From positions 1-64,000 of the forward strand of contig JAIKYD010000021.1 in the NCBI GenBank assembly GCA_024683485.1: 64,000 nucleotides of DNA, given 5' to 3'. This DNA comes from Saccharofermentans sp. GTDB taxonomy: Bacteria > Bacillota > Clostridia > Saccharofermentanales > Saccharofermentanaceae. Positions within the stretch are counted from its first letter, which is position 1. Each line of letters starts with the position of its first letter. The notes under the pieces were generated by a model. The model saw only the letters and a list, made by a program, of their open reading frames with translations. It was not told where the DNA came from and ran no database searches. Positions 17,662 to 26,525 of the stretch are shown in pieces. A program made the translations under genes and the position numbers.

Positions 17662-18193
17662 AATATTCTCTGTGATGACTGTTTTGATGGCATTGATGCT
17701 GTTTCTGACTGGTTGTGGTAAATCCGCTGTTGCAGTTAAGGCTGAATTGCCGGTAACTTTAGAGCAGGTCAATACTGAAGGAAAATTTGTGGCCAGGGCA
17801 TTCCTGGAATCGATATTTACTGATGACAGGGATATGTTCAATAAATGCTATCCTGCAGGATATTTAGAAAGACTCGGAGAAGCTTCTGAAGCAGATGTTT
17901 TCGAGGAATTCAAGAAGGCGATGACTATTAATGCGCAGGTTAATGGAACGGCTTATGCAGGTTCAGTTGACTGTACGGTAGCAAATGGTTACGATGAGGC
18001 AGCCATAAGATCCGGAATATGCTTTGTCACTGGTCTGCAGTATTCCTCGGTTGGACAGATACAGATCCAGAAGATCAGAGTGTTCTTCAGCAATGGTGCC
18101 GAGAAAGTCGAGACGGATTTCTATTTTGTCGTTTATGAAGCTGACGGATCATGGTATATGTCGGAAAACTACAGGGGAGATAATAAGTTCTGA
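17654..18193 (+). CDS. Putative lipoprotein of unknown function
   Basis: A 179-residue protein with a lipoprotein signal (MRK, hydrophobic core, lipobox LFLTGC with Cys21). The mature part is a single domain with a predicted helix (AFLESIFTDDRDMFNKCYP) followed by strands, reminiscent in layout of NTF2-like or DUF4878-like lipoprotein domains, but without a diagnostic motif. It overlaps rarA by 8 bases and lies 3 bases before dtd, so it is part of that operon, an odd place for a surface protein. Confidence 0.75.
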   Translation: MRKIFSVMTVLMALMLFLTGCGKSAVAVKAELPVTLEQVNTEGKFVARAFLESIFTDDRDMFNKCYPAGYLERLGEASEADVFEEFKKAMTINAQVNGTAYAGSVDCTVANGYDEAAIRSGICFVTGLQYSSVGQIQIQKIRVFFSNGAEKVETDFYFVVYEADGSWYMSENYRGDNKF

Positions 18194-18196
18194 GTT

Positions 18197-18643
18197 ATGA
18201 GATTTTGTATTCAGGTAGTAAAACAGGCGGCTGTTGACATTGACGGCATCAGGACAGCTTCAATCGGTCCGGGAATGCTTGTGTTGGCAGGAATCGGCAA
18301 GGAAGATGATGAGTCCGTTGCTGATAAGATGACCGCCAAACTTCTGAAACTCAGGATATTCCCTGATGCCAACGGCAAGACCAATTTAAGCCTTGCTGAT
18401 ATAGGCGGCGAGATGCTCCTCGTATCACAGTTTACTCTTTATGCTGACTGCAAACACGGTACAAGACCTTCATTTACGGACAGCATGGGACCGCAAAGAG
18501 CGGAGGAGCTCTATAACTATATTGCGGATTCTGTCAGACCTCAGGTCAGAAAGCTGGAACTTGGCGTTTTCGGAGCTGATATGCAGGTCAGCCTCATAAA
18601 TGACGGGCCATTTACCGTTATTCTTGACTCTGCGGCTCTTTAA
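18197..18643 (+). CDS. dtd: D-aminoacyl-tRNA deacylase
   Basis: A 148-residue enzyme that hydrolyses D-amino acids (and glycine from tRNA-Ala) off tRNA. It has SQFTLYADCKHGTRPSF, and a near-C-terminal NDGPFTVIL carrying the Gly-Pro element of the chiral-proofreading site. The opening MRFCIQVVKQAAVDIDG deviates from the usual MRAVVQRV but keeps the fold pattern. It starts 3 bases after the lipoprotein stop. A weak hairpin AACAAC/GTTGTT plus TTTT (18659-18677) follows. Confidence 0.93.
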   Translation: MRFCIQVVKQAAVDIDGIRTASIGPGMLVLAGIGKEDDESVADKMTAKLLKLRIFPDANGKTNLSLADIGGEMLLVSQFTLYADCKHGTRPSFTDSMGPQRAEELYNYIADSVRPQVRKLELGVFGADMQVSLINDGPFTVILDSAAL

Positions 18644-18747
18644 TCTATTCCTGTTCTGAACAACAATTTGTTGTTTTAATGTGTGCCTGATGTAACAGAG
18701 CATACAGTGATTTTTTCACCTTTTTGAAATATTTATATATTTATTAT

Positions 18748-18775
18748 TTGTTAAAATGTCAGGTAGTGATAAAAT
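18748..18775 (+). promoter_or_regulatory. Probable clpX promoter
   Basis: TTGTTA (18748-18753), a 16-bp spacer and TAAAAT (18770-18775) with a TGA extension before the -10, 37 bases upstream of clpX. Confidence 0.5.
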
Positions 18776-18811
18776 ATCATGACTTAAAGTGTCGATTTCA
18801 GGAGAATAATA

Positions 18812-20134
18812 ATGGCGAATTTTAAGAACGGTAATTACGGCGGTGACTCCAGGGAAGTGCTGAGCTGCTCTTTTTGCGGCAAATCAGAATATGAGGTTCC
18901 AAGGCTCTTCTCGGGTGTGAACTGCTATATCTGCATAGATTGTATAAGAACTGCTTACGGAATCGTTGCTGAAGAAGAGAAGGTAAGCAAGAAGCGCAAG
19001 ATGCGCAGTATCAAGCCTAAGAAGCTTGTAACTCCCCGCGAGATCAAAGAGAAGCTCGACTGGTATGTAATCGGGCAGGATGAGGCGAAGAAGGCTTTGT
19101 CTGTTGCTGTTTATAACCATTACAAGAGAGTTTATTCTGATCTTCCTAATGATGATACAGAAATATCCAAGAGCAATATTCTTTTACTTGGACCTACCGG
19201 TTCAGGAAAGACTCTCCTTGCCCAGACTCTTGCAAGGATCCTTAATGTTCCTTTCGCTGTTGCTGATGCAACAAGTCTTACACAGGCGGGTTATGTCGGC
19301 GAGGATGTTGAGAATATTCTCTTAAAGCTTATTATTGCTGCTGATTACGATGTTGAGAGAGCCCAGACAGGTATCGTCTATATTGATGAGATCGATAAGA
19401 TAACAAAGAAGTCAGAGAATGTATCTATCACACGCGATGTAAGCGGTGAAGGTGTTCAGCAGGCATTGCTCAAGATCCTTGAGAGCACAGTTGCCAATGT
19501 TCCTCCCAAGGGCGGCAGAAAGCATCCTAATGAGGAGTGCATCAAGATTGATACAACGAATATCCTCTTTATCGTCGGTGGTGCATTTGACGGTCTTGAC
19601 GAGATAATTGCCCAGAGAGTCGAGCAGAAGCAGTATGGCTTCGGAGCTGACGTTCAGTCGAAGAAGGACCGTAACAGCGGAGCATATTTCCACGATGTAA
19701 AGCCTGACGATCTCATGAAGTTTGGACTTATTCCTGAATTTATCGGCCGTCTTCCTGTTACTGTCGCATTGGATAAGCTTGACAGTGAAGCACTCGTAAG
19801 AGTTCTTACTGAGCCCAGAAACGCAATTATCAAGCAGTACTGCAAGATGCTCAAGATGGATGATGTAGATCTTATTTTCGAGGAAGACGCGATAAAAGCT
19901 ATCGCAGACAAGGCTATCGAACAGAACACTGGCGCAAGAGGACTCAGAGCGATAATCGAGGAATCAATGCGTGACGTTATGTTCAATGTGCCTTCCGAGA
20001 AGGATGTCAAAGAATGCATCATTAATAAGGAGACCATCGTTGAAGGCAAGCAGCCTGTCCTGATATACAAGAACGGATCAAAAGAAAGTGTGGGCAATGT
20101 CGGCGGTAATGGAGCTGCTTTAGGAGTGAGCTGA
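18812..20134 (+). CDS. clpX: ATP-dependent Clp protease ATP-binding subunit ClpX
   Basis: A 440-residue AAA+ unfoldase. The N-terminal zinc-binding domain has CSFCGK (Cys19, Cys22) and ICIDC (Cys41, Cys44). Walker A is [15 protein letters not shown] (about 128-142), Walker B is [10 protein letters not shown], and the GYVGEDVE pore-1 loop is present. It feeds substrates to ClpP, which is not in this window; clpP and tig often precede clpX, so its separate promoter is worth noting. GAGAATAATA precedes the ATG. Confidence 0.97.
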   Translation: MANFKNGNYGGDSREVLSCSFCGKSEYEVPRLFSGVNCYICIDCIRTAYGIVAEEEKVSKKRKMRSIKPKKLVTPREIKEKLDWYVIGQDEAKKALSVAVYNHYKRVYSDLPNDDTEISKSNILLLGPTGSGKTLLAQTLARILNVPFAVADATSLTQAGYVGEDVENILLKLIIAADYDVERAQTGIVYIDEIDKITKKSENVSITRDVSGEGVQQALLKILESTVANVPPKGGRKHPNEECIKIDTTNILFIVGGAFDGLDEIIAQRVEQKQYGFGADVQSKKDRNSGAYFHDVKPDDLMKFGLIPEFIGRLPVTVALDKLDSEALVRVLTEPRNAIIKQYCKMLKMDDVDLIFEEDAIKAIADKAIEQNTGARGLRAIIEESMRDVMFNVPSEKDVKECIINKETIVEGKQPVLIYKNGSKESVGNVGGNGAALGVS

Positions 20135-20227
20135 ACTTAACCACATTGCTTCAGATATAACCGGTGTGGCAGCCGACAGAATAATCAACTGTTTACAATA
20201 CAATGCAAAATAAGGAGGAAATAAGCT

Positions 20228-21184
20228 ATGGCAGAATCTTATAATCTTTGTTTGGATATCGGCGGAACCAAGGTTCTCGGTGTCGTTTTCAACTCCAAGA
20301 AAGAGATTGTCTACAGACTCAAGAAGAAAACAAAGGCAGGCGGGGATTCTTCCGACAACGTGGAGCAGGTGATCATCAACGTTGTAAAAGAGCTTATAAG
20401 CACTTCCGGAATCAAGAAGAGTGATATTCATGCGATAGCTGCAGGTGCTCCGGGCGTAATCAACCAGGAGACCGGCATTGTTCTTTTCTCACCCAATCTT
20501 CCTTGGAGAAATTACAATATCAGAAAGCCTATCGAAGATGAGTTCGGATGTCCTTTTTATATCGGAAACGATGTAAATGTTGGTGTTCTGGGTGAGTACA
20601 AGTTCGGAGCAGCTAAAGGCTATAAAAATGTTGTCGGTCTGTTTGTCGGCACAGGTATGGGCGGAGGACTGATTCTGGATGGTGAACTCTTCACGGGAAA
20701 CAAGTTTAAGGCAGCTGAATATGGCCATATGATCCTTGATCCTGAAGGCCCTTTGTGCAACTGCGGTCAGAGAGGCTGCCTTGAGGCTTTCTCAAGCAAG
20801 CAGGGAATGTCTTCATATATCAGACAGCAGGTATCAAGAGGAAGAAAATCTTCGATGGCGGAAGCTGTAACTGGCGGTGTGTTTAAGTCCAAGGCTCTTA
20901 AGAATGCGCTGGCAGAGGGCGATACGGTGGCTCGTGAAGCTGTCAACCGCGCATGTCATTATCTTGCGATAGCATCCGGCAACCTTGTAAATACATTCAG
21001 TCCTGATGTTGTCGTGTACGGCGGCGGCGTTATCGAGGCGGTGGGCGATATTTTCATGGAGAATATATTGGCTGAAGTTGACAGATACTGTATGCCTTCA
21101 ATAAGAGAAACCGTTGAATTCAAGAAAGCAGCTCTGGGTGATGATTCCATACTCTACGGAGCGCTCTCAATGATAAAGAAGTAA
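20228..21184 (+). CDS. ROK-family sugar kinase (glucokinase type)
   Basis: A 318-residue kinase of the ROK family, most like Gram-positive glucokinases. It has the ATP-binding LDIGGTKVLGVVF (about 8-20), the catalytic Asp in YIGNDVNVGVLGE, and the zinc motif CNCGQRGCLEAF. The alternative is another hexose or N-acetylhexosamine kinase. ATAAGGAGG lies upstream. It is followed after 25 bases by valS; no terminator lies between, so the two are likely co-transcribed. Confidence 0.92.
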   Translation: MAESYNLCLDIGGTKVLGVVFNSKKEIVYRLKKKTKAGGDSSDNVEQVIINVVKELISTSGIKKSDIHAIAAGAPGVINQETGIVLFSPNLPWRNYNIRKPIEDEFGCPFYIGNDVNVGVLGEYKFGAAKGYKNVVGLFVGTGMGGGLILDGELFTGNKFKAAEYGHMILDPEGPLCNCGQRGCLEAFSSKQGMSSYIRQQVSRGRKSSMAEAVTGGVFKSKALKNALAEGDTVAREAVNRACHYLAIASGNLVNTFSPDVVVYGGGVIEAVGDIFMENILAEVDRYCMPSIRETVEFKKAALGDDSILYGALSMIKK

Positions 21185-21209
21185 TCAAGAGAGGAAATAT
21201 TAGACAGAT

Positions 21210-23864
21210 ATGGCAAGAATTGATTCTATCAGCAAAGCATTTGATCCCAGTGAGGCCGAGAGCAGGCTTTATACAAAGTGGATGACAAGCAACTATTTTC
21301 AGCCCAAGGCAGGCAAGACAGGGAAGAAGTTCTCTATCGTGATGCCTCCGCCGAATATTACAGGTCAGCTCCATATGGGTCATGCTTTGGATAATACACT
21401 GCAGGATACACTCACAAGATATAAAAGAATGGCAGGTTACGAGACTCTTTGGGTTCCCGGTACTGACCATGCATCCATAGCAACAGAGGCCAGGATCGTT
21501 GAGACTATGCGTAAGGAAGGCCTTACCAAGGACGATCTCGGTCGTGACAAGTTCCTTGAGAGAGCATGGGCATGGAAGGAACAATACGGCGGCAGGATCG
21601 TTGAGCAGCTCAAGAAGATAGGTTCTTCATGTGACTGGTCACATGAGCGTTTCACAATGGATGAAGGATGCTCTGATGCTGTTAAGGAAGTTTTTGTTAA
21701 GTACTATAACCAGGGCCTTATCTATAGAGGCGAGAGGATTATTAACTGGTGTCCTCATTGCCTTACATCGATCTCAAATGCCGAGGTTGATTATGCTGAT
21801 CAGGCAGGACATTTCTGGCATCTGAGATATCCTTTCGAGGATGGTTCAGGATATATTGATCTTGCAACAACAAGACCGGAAACACTCTTAGGTGATACTG
21901 CTGTTGCTGTTAATCCCAAGGATGAGCGTTATAAGGACGTCGTAGGCAAGATGCTCGTACTTCCTCTCGTAGGACGTAAGATACCTGTAATTGCTGACGA
22001 TTACGTTGATATTGAATTTGGTACAGGTGCGGTTAAGATCACTCCTGCACACGATCCTAACGACTTTGAAGTCGGTCAGCGCCACGGTCTTGAAGTTATC
22101 ACGGTTCTCACTGCTGATGCAAAGATCACAGATGACTATCCGAAGTATGCCGGCATGGACAGATACGAGGCAAGAGAAGCCATCGTTAAGGATCTCCAGG
22201 ACGGCGGATATCTTACAGAGATCGAAGACTACTCACATAACGTAGGTACATGCTACAGATGCGGTACAACAATTGAACCGCGTGTATCACTTCAGTGGTT
22301 CGTTAAGATGGAGGAACTTGCAAAGCCCGCAATCGAGGCAGTAAGAAACGGTTCCATCAGATTCGTTCCTGAGAGATTCTCCAAGAATTATTTCAACTGG
22401 ATGGAGGATATCAGAGACTGGTGTATCTCCAGACAACTCTGGTGGGGTCACAGGATCCCTGCATTCTACTGTGACGACTGTGGTGAACTTGTTGTTACAA
22501 AGGAATCTTCCTGCACATGTCCCAAGTGCGGCAATGAGATGAGACAGGACCCCGATACTCTCGATACATGGTTCTCATCTGCTCTATGGCCTTTCTCAAC
22601 TCTGGGCTGGCCTGAGAAGACTGAAGATCTTGCTAAGTTCTATCCTACGGACACACTCGTTACAGGTTATGACATCATCACATTCTGGGTATCCAGAATG
22701 ATCGTTGCCGGTATGGCTCACATGAATGATGTTCCGTTCCGTGACGTTCTTATCCACGGCCTCGTAAGAGACTCACAGGGCCGTAAGATGAGTAAGTCTT
22801 TGGGTAACGGAATCGATCCGCTCGAGATAATTTCCCAGAACGGTGCTGATGCATTGAGATTTGCTCTTGTTACAGGTAACGCTCCGGGTAATGACCAGAG
22901 ATTCCAGGAAGATAAGATCCTGATGGGAAGAAACCTTTCGAACAAGATCTGGAATGCTATGCGTTTCGTTGTTATGAATACTGATGATGGATTCACACCG
23001 GATCTTGCTGATGAGTCACTCTTCACAACAGAAGATAAATGGATACTGACAGAACTCCACGATCTTATTAACGAAGCATCTGTTAACCTGGATAATTATG
23101 AATTTGGTGTTGCTCTGAGCAAGATCGTTGATTTCCTTTGGGACAATTTCTGCGACTGGTATATCGAGATTACAAAGAGCAGACTCTATGATGAGAACTG
23201 CAAGACAAGGAACAATGCAATCTATCTTCTTAACTATGTCCTGAGTGAAGCTATGAAGCTGCTGCATCCTTTCATGCCTTTCATTACTGAAGAGGTTTAT
23301 TCAAATCTCGTTGTTGCTGATAAGGCTGAATCGATAATGATCTCTGAATGGCCTGAAGCAGATAAGGTTCTCTCTAGTCCTGAAGATGCTGAGATGATGA
23401 ATACCATGATCGATGCTATCAGAGGAATCCGTGCAGTACGCAAGAATATGGACGTTGCACCTTCCAGAAAGGCACACATCATAGTAGTTACACCTTCTGA
23501 CAAGATTGCCGAAATGTTTACAGCAGGTGAGGGATTTCTTGAAAGACTTGCTTCAGTCAGCAGTCTTGAGACCAGAAAGTCCAAAGAGGGCATTCCTTCC
23601 ACAGCTGTTACTGCAGTGTTCGGTGGAGGTGAGATCTACATCCCATTGGAAGATCTCATTGATATTGCTAAAGAGCTTGAAAGACTTGATAAGGAGAAGA
23701 CACGTCTTGATGGAGAAATCAAGCGTCTTAACGGCAAACTTTCCAATGAGTCATTTGTCAGCAAGGCTCCTGCAGCTGTTGTTGAACAGGAAAGAGCAAA
23801 GCTCGCAAAGTATGAAGAGATGTATTCAAATCTCTCTGACAGAATCGAAGTATTAAGCAAGTAA
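21210..23864 (+). CDS. valS: Valyl-tRNA synthetase
   Basis: An 884-residue class I synthetase that charges tRNA-Val and edits threonine. The HIGH-type motif is HMGH (55-58) in PPPNITGQLHMGHAL, and KMSKS is at 526-530. The CP1 editing domain lies between. A Cys4 zinc site (YCDDCGEL and CPKCGNEM) lies before the catalytic WFSSALWPF region. The last 75 residues form the coiled-coil arm typical of ValRS. The 25-base gap to the preceding kinase gene leaves no room for a T-box. Confidence 0.98.
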   Translation: MARIDSISKAFDPSEAESRLYTKWMTSNYFQPKAGKTGKKFSIVMPPPNITGQLHMGHALDNTLQDTLTRYKRMAGYETLWVPGTDHASIATEARIVETMRKEGLTKDDLGRDKFLERAWAWKEQYGGRIVEQLKKIGSSCDWSHERFTMDEGCSDAVKEVFVKYYNQGLIYRGERIINWCPHCLTSISNAEVDYADQAGHFWHLRYPFEDGSGYIDLATTRPETLLGDTAVAVNPKDERYKDVVGKMLVLPLVGRKIPVIADDYVDIEFGTGAVKITPAHDPNDFEVGQRHGLEVITVLTADAKITDDYPKYAGMDRYEAREAIVKDLQDGGYLTEIEDYSHNVGTCYRCGTTIEPRVSLQWFVKMEELAKPAIEAVRNGSIRFVPERFSKNYFNWMEDIRDWCISRQLWWGHRIPAFYCDDCGELVVTKESSCTCPKCGNEMRQDPDTLDTWFSSALWPFSTLGWPEKTEDLAKFYPTDTLVTGYDIITFWVSRMIVAGMAHMNDVPFRDVLIHGLVRDSQGRKMSKSLGNGIDPLEIISQNGADALRFALVTGNAPGNDQRFQEDKILMGRNLSNKIWNAMRFVVMNTDDGFTPDLADESLFTTEDKWILTELHDLINEASVNLDNYEFGVALSKIVDFLWDNFCDWYIEITKSRLYDENCKTRNNAIYLLNYVLSEAMKLLHPFMPFITEEVYSNLVVADKAESIMISEWPEADKVLSSPEDAEMMNTMIDAIRGIRAVRKNMDVAPSRKAHIIVVTPSDKIAEMFTAGEGFLERLASVSSLETRKSKEGIPSTAVTAVFGGGEIYIPLEDLIDIAKELERLDKEKTRLDGEIKRLNGKLSNESFVSKAPAAVVEQERAKLAKYEEMYSNLSDRIEVLSK

Positions 23865-23880
23865 CATAGGAGGCGTTATT

Positions 23881-24648
23881 ATGGCTTTAGATTTAGGGAA
23901 CAAAGAACTGATCGAGAAACTGCCAAAGGAAGGCGTTCACTGCTATCCGGCAAATCCTTCAAAGATCTCACGCAACAGGATCCTTTCGGTTATATTCTTC
24001 GTAATCGGTTTATTCCTTGTGTTTATCGGTTTGCTTAAGGTCAGCGACACAATAGTTAAGATTGGTCTTATGGTTATCGGTGGATTGAGCTGCCTTATCA
24101 GTATCCTTGTTTTCGCACAGTCATTCCTTATCGCGAAATTCCGTGTTGCTGTTGATTACAATGAGAAGAGTGTTGTCCTGAGATACCGTTACAGCAAGAT
24201 TTCTATTCCTTTCGAGAATTTTGACGGAAGAGACGGTACACCTGACCAGGCAGAAGCTCTTATAGATAAGAACTTCAAGAAAGATGCTACATTCTATCTC
24301 GTTCTTGATGATGTTTTCGAGGATGCTTGCTATCAGACATCTTCATCTGATCTTGAGTCCGTTGATGACTTTAAGCAGCTCAGGGAAGAGTGCTTCCAGA
24401 TTGCAGAAGCTTACGGTGCCCGCAACAGTACTGATAAGGTTAAGTTCTACTATGAGAAGGATAATGAGGGTAAGGATGAAGGTTCCACCGATCTGGATGC
24501 TCTCATAGAAGAAACTAAAGCTGAGAAGAAGGCTGATGAGGAAGCTGAAGCTGCAAAGCGTGCTGAAGAGCAGGCTGCAAGAGAAGCTGCAGAGGCTGTT
24601 GAAGCTGCTGCAAAGGAAGCTGAAGACGCAGAGGAAAGCGATAACTGA
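23881..24648 (+). CDS. Membrane protein with Ala/Glu-rich coiled-coil tail
   Basis: A 255-residue protein of unknown function. Two hydrophobic helices (about 34-53 and 59-81) are followed by a globular, probably cytoplasmic domain (about 90-195) resembling PH-like or YcxB-like layouts. A highly charged tail (about 205-255), rich in Ala, Glu and Lys, should form a coiled coil. Its low complexity means similarity searches must mask it. It follows valS by 16 bases and ends at a strong terminator, so it is the last gene of the glucokinase-valS unit. Confidence 0.75.
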   Translation: MALDLGNKELIEKLPKEGVHCYPANPSKISRNRILSVIFFVIGLFLVFIGLLKVSDTIVKIGLMVIGGLSCLISILVFAQSFLIAKFRVAVDYNEKSVVLRYRYSKISIPFENFDGRDGTPDQAEALIDKNFKKDATFYLVLDDVFEDACYQTSSSDLESVDDFKQLREECFQIAEAYGARNSTDKVKFYYEKDNEGKDEGSTDLDALIEETKAEKKADEEAEAAKRAEEQAAREAAEAVEAAAKEAEDAEESDN

Positions 24649-24680
24649 TCACACCGTTTTTTGAACTATAATTACAACTA

Positions 24681-24717
24681 AGGGACTGTCTCAAAATGCT
24701 GAGACAGTCCCTCTTTT
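24681..24717. terminator. Strong bidirectional rho-independent terminator
   Basis: AGGGACTGTCTCA (24681-24693) and TGAGACAGTCCCT (24700-24712) form a perfect 13-bp stem with a 6-base loop, followed by CTTTTT. It ends the valS unit on the plus strand. On the minus strand it lies downstream of the HtrA gene and can stop that transcript as well. Confidence 0.92.
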
Positions 24718-24739
24718 TATCAGTATTTATTTGAAATTA

Positions 24740-26101
24740 TTATGGTCTTTTTCCGTTGTTCATGTCAGGTTGCATTTGATCTCCGGACGGGGTTTGCGGG
24801 AACCATGACGGGAATTCTGAAGATTCCTGTTCTGTATCAGGCTTATCAGTATTCTTCTCATCATCATTTGCAGACTGTTTAAGGATTCCAACGGAAACTT
24901 CAAGTTCCAATGTCTTGTTATCTCTTGATACGGTTATTGAAAGTATGTCGCCCTCACCGCATTTTGAGATTATAGAAGTAAGATCATTGTAATTGTTGAT
25001 TGCAGTGCCGTTAACTTCTGTTATCACATCATTCGCTTTAAGACCGGCTTTATCTGCAGGGCTGTCATCCTCGACACTGTGAATGATTATGCCGTTTTGC
25101 CCGTCGTTCTGGTAATCGCTTGCCATATTATAGACAGTAATTCCAATATATGGTTTCTCGATATAACCTTTCTCAATAATAGAATTGATAATGCTCCTGA
25201 CACTGTTTATCGGAATAGCAAATCCGATATTGTCGATCGAGGCACCTGTTGTATTACCAGAATACTTTGCATTGGTAATACCAATAACTTCACCATGTGA
25301 ATTAAACAAAGCACCGCCTGAGTTTCCGGAGTTAATGGCGCAGTCAGTCTGAATAAGGTTCATAGCCAGATTTTCAATTGTGATCTTGCGGTTAAGAGCA
25401 CTGACAGAGCCTGATGTGAGTGAGAATGTCAGTTCACCCAACGGATTGCCGATAGCTACGACATCGTCACCTACATTCATCTGATCAGAATCTCCAAGCA
25501 CTACCGGGGTTAGATCAGATGCATCTACTTTAAGAACCGCAATATCATTACTTTCGTCATAACCTGTCAATTCAGCATCATAAGATTTGTTGTCATAGGT
25601 GGTTACTTTTATCTCATTAGCACCCTCTATAACATGATAGTTGGTTACGATATAGCCGTCTGAAGTCAATATAAATCCAGATCCGGAAGCAGCTGCTGTT
25701 GTCTGATAACCAAAGTAATTGGCTGTAACAGATGTTGTTATACCGACAGTTGAATTTACGTTTGCAGCGTATATCTCTGCTGATGTCATTTCTGCTTCCG
25801 TATTTGTGTGGGAAACATTAAGTACAGTTGCTTCACGTTGTCCTTCAAGCAATGTTGAGGATTCTGTTACAGATTCATTCTTCGATGTGCTATCACCGTT
25901 AATTATTCCTGAAGCGAAATATGTTGCTCCGGCTCCTGCAGCACCGCCAATAAGTGAGCAGCAAAGTGCAAGTGCAATGACCTTTGCTGAACCTTTACCG
26001 GATTTTTTCTGATGATTCTGAGAATAATCTGACATTGGTACATTTATAGTGTTGGTTTGTGTTTGTCCAAGTGTGTTGTCAATCAATGAATTGTTTTCCA
26101 T
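24740..26101 (-). CDS. HtrA/DegP-like membrane-anchored serine protease
   Basis: A 453-residue protease. A cytoplasmic N-terminus (about 1-38) is followed by a single membrane helix (about 40-64), then an extracellular trypsin-like domain with the complete triad His156 (TNYHVIEGA), Asp186 (SNDIAVL) and Ser261 (NSGNSGGALF). One PDZ domain (about 330-420) and a polar, Gln/Pro-rich tail end the protein. It degrades or refolds misfolded surface proteins. ATG at 26101 has AAGGAAGG upstream on the minus strand; the longer frame to 26158 is not supported. Confidence 0.95.
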   Translation of the reverse strand: MENNSLIDNTLGQTQTNTINVPMSDYSQNHQKKSGKGSAKVIALALCCSLIGGAAGAGATYFASGIINGDSTSKNESVTESSTLLEGQREATVLNVSHTNTEAEMTSAEIYAANVNSTVGITTSVTANYFGYQTTAAASGSGFILTSDGYIVTNYHVIEGANEIKVTTYDNKSYDAELTGYDESNDIAVLKVDASDLTPVVLGDSDQMNVGDDVVAIGNPLGELTFSLTSGSVSALNRKITIENLAMNLIQTDCAINSGNSGGALFNSHGEVIGITNAKYSGNTTGASIDNIGFAIPINSVRSIINSIIEKGYIEKPYIGITVYNMASDYQNDGQNGIIIHSVEDDSPADKAGLKANDVITEVNGTAINNYNDLTSIISKCGEGDILSITVSRDNKTLELEVSVGILKQSANDDEKNTDKPDTEQESSEFPSWFPQTPSGDQMQPDMNNGKRP

Positions 26102-26216
26102 ATATATCCTTCCTTTCAATTGATTTATCCAGATTATTTCCCCTGAACTTAAAACCAACTTGAAAGAATATGTGGCAAATTAATGTCATATAGAATGATT
26201 TATAATTTCAAAAGAT

Positions 26217-26247
26217 AGAGGCTGTCTCTGATTATGAGACAGCCTCT
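26217..26247 (-). terminator. Terminator of tRNA-Ser(CGA)
   Basis: AGAGGCTGTCTC and GAGACAGCCTCT form a perfect 12-bp stem with a 7-base loop, beginning 2 bases after the tRNA 3' CCA on the minus strand. TCTTTT follows on that strand. The stem shares its core GCTGTCTC/GAGACAGC with other terminators of this window. Confidence 0.8.
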
Positions 26248-26248
26248 T

Positions 26249-26339
26249 TGGCGGAGACGGAGGGATTCGAACCCTCGAGCCAGTTACCCGGCTAACGCAT
26301 TTCGAGTGCGCCCCGTTATGACCACTTCGATACGTCTCC
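26249..26339 (-). tRNA. tRNA-Ser (anticodon CGA)
   Basis: On the minus strand the acceptor stem GGAGACG pairs with CGTCTCC, the discriminator is G and CCA is encoded (26251-26249). The anticodon loop CTCGAAA, closed by CGCA/TGCG, gives CGA, reading UCG. The long variable arm with GCCGGGTAACTGGC is the class II feature of tRNA-Ser. The T-loop is GTTCGAATC. Confidence 0.96.
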
Positions 26340-26525
26340 AGACCCGCATTATTTTATATGATTCGGCTTAAATATTCAACTTGATGTGTGTGTTCTTGCT
26401 AAAGCTGATTTATCCTGGCTATCATTGCTGAAAAAGCTGTTAGCAGTGTGCGAATGTTATAATGACAGATATCATAAACTGCTCCTTAGACGAAAGTGAT
26501 TTTGCCAAAACAGGAGGACAAATAT

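Noticed and set aside
21185-21209. T-box before valS
   Set aside because: Only 25 bases separate valS from the kinase gene, and no AGGGTGGTACCGCG-like element is present.
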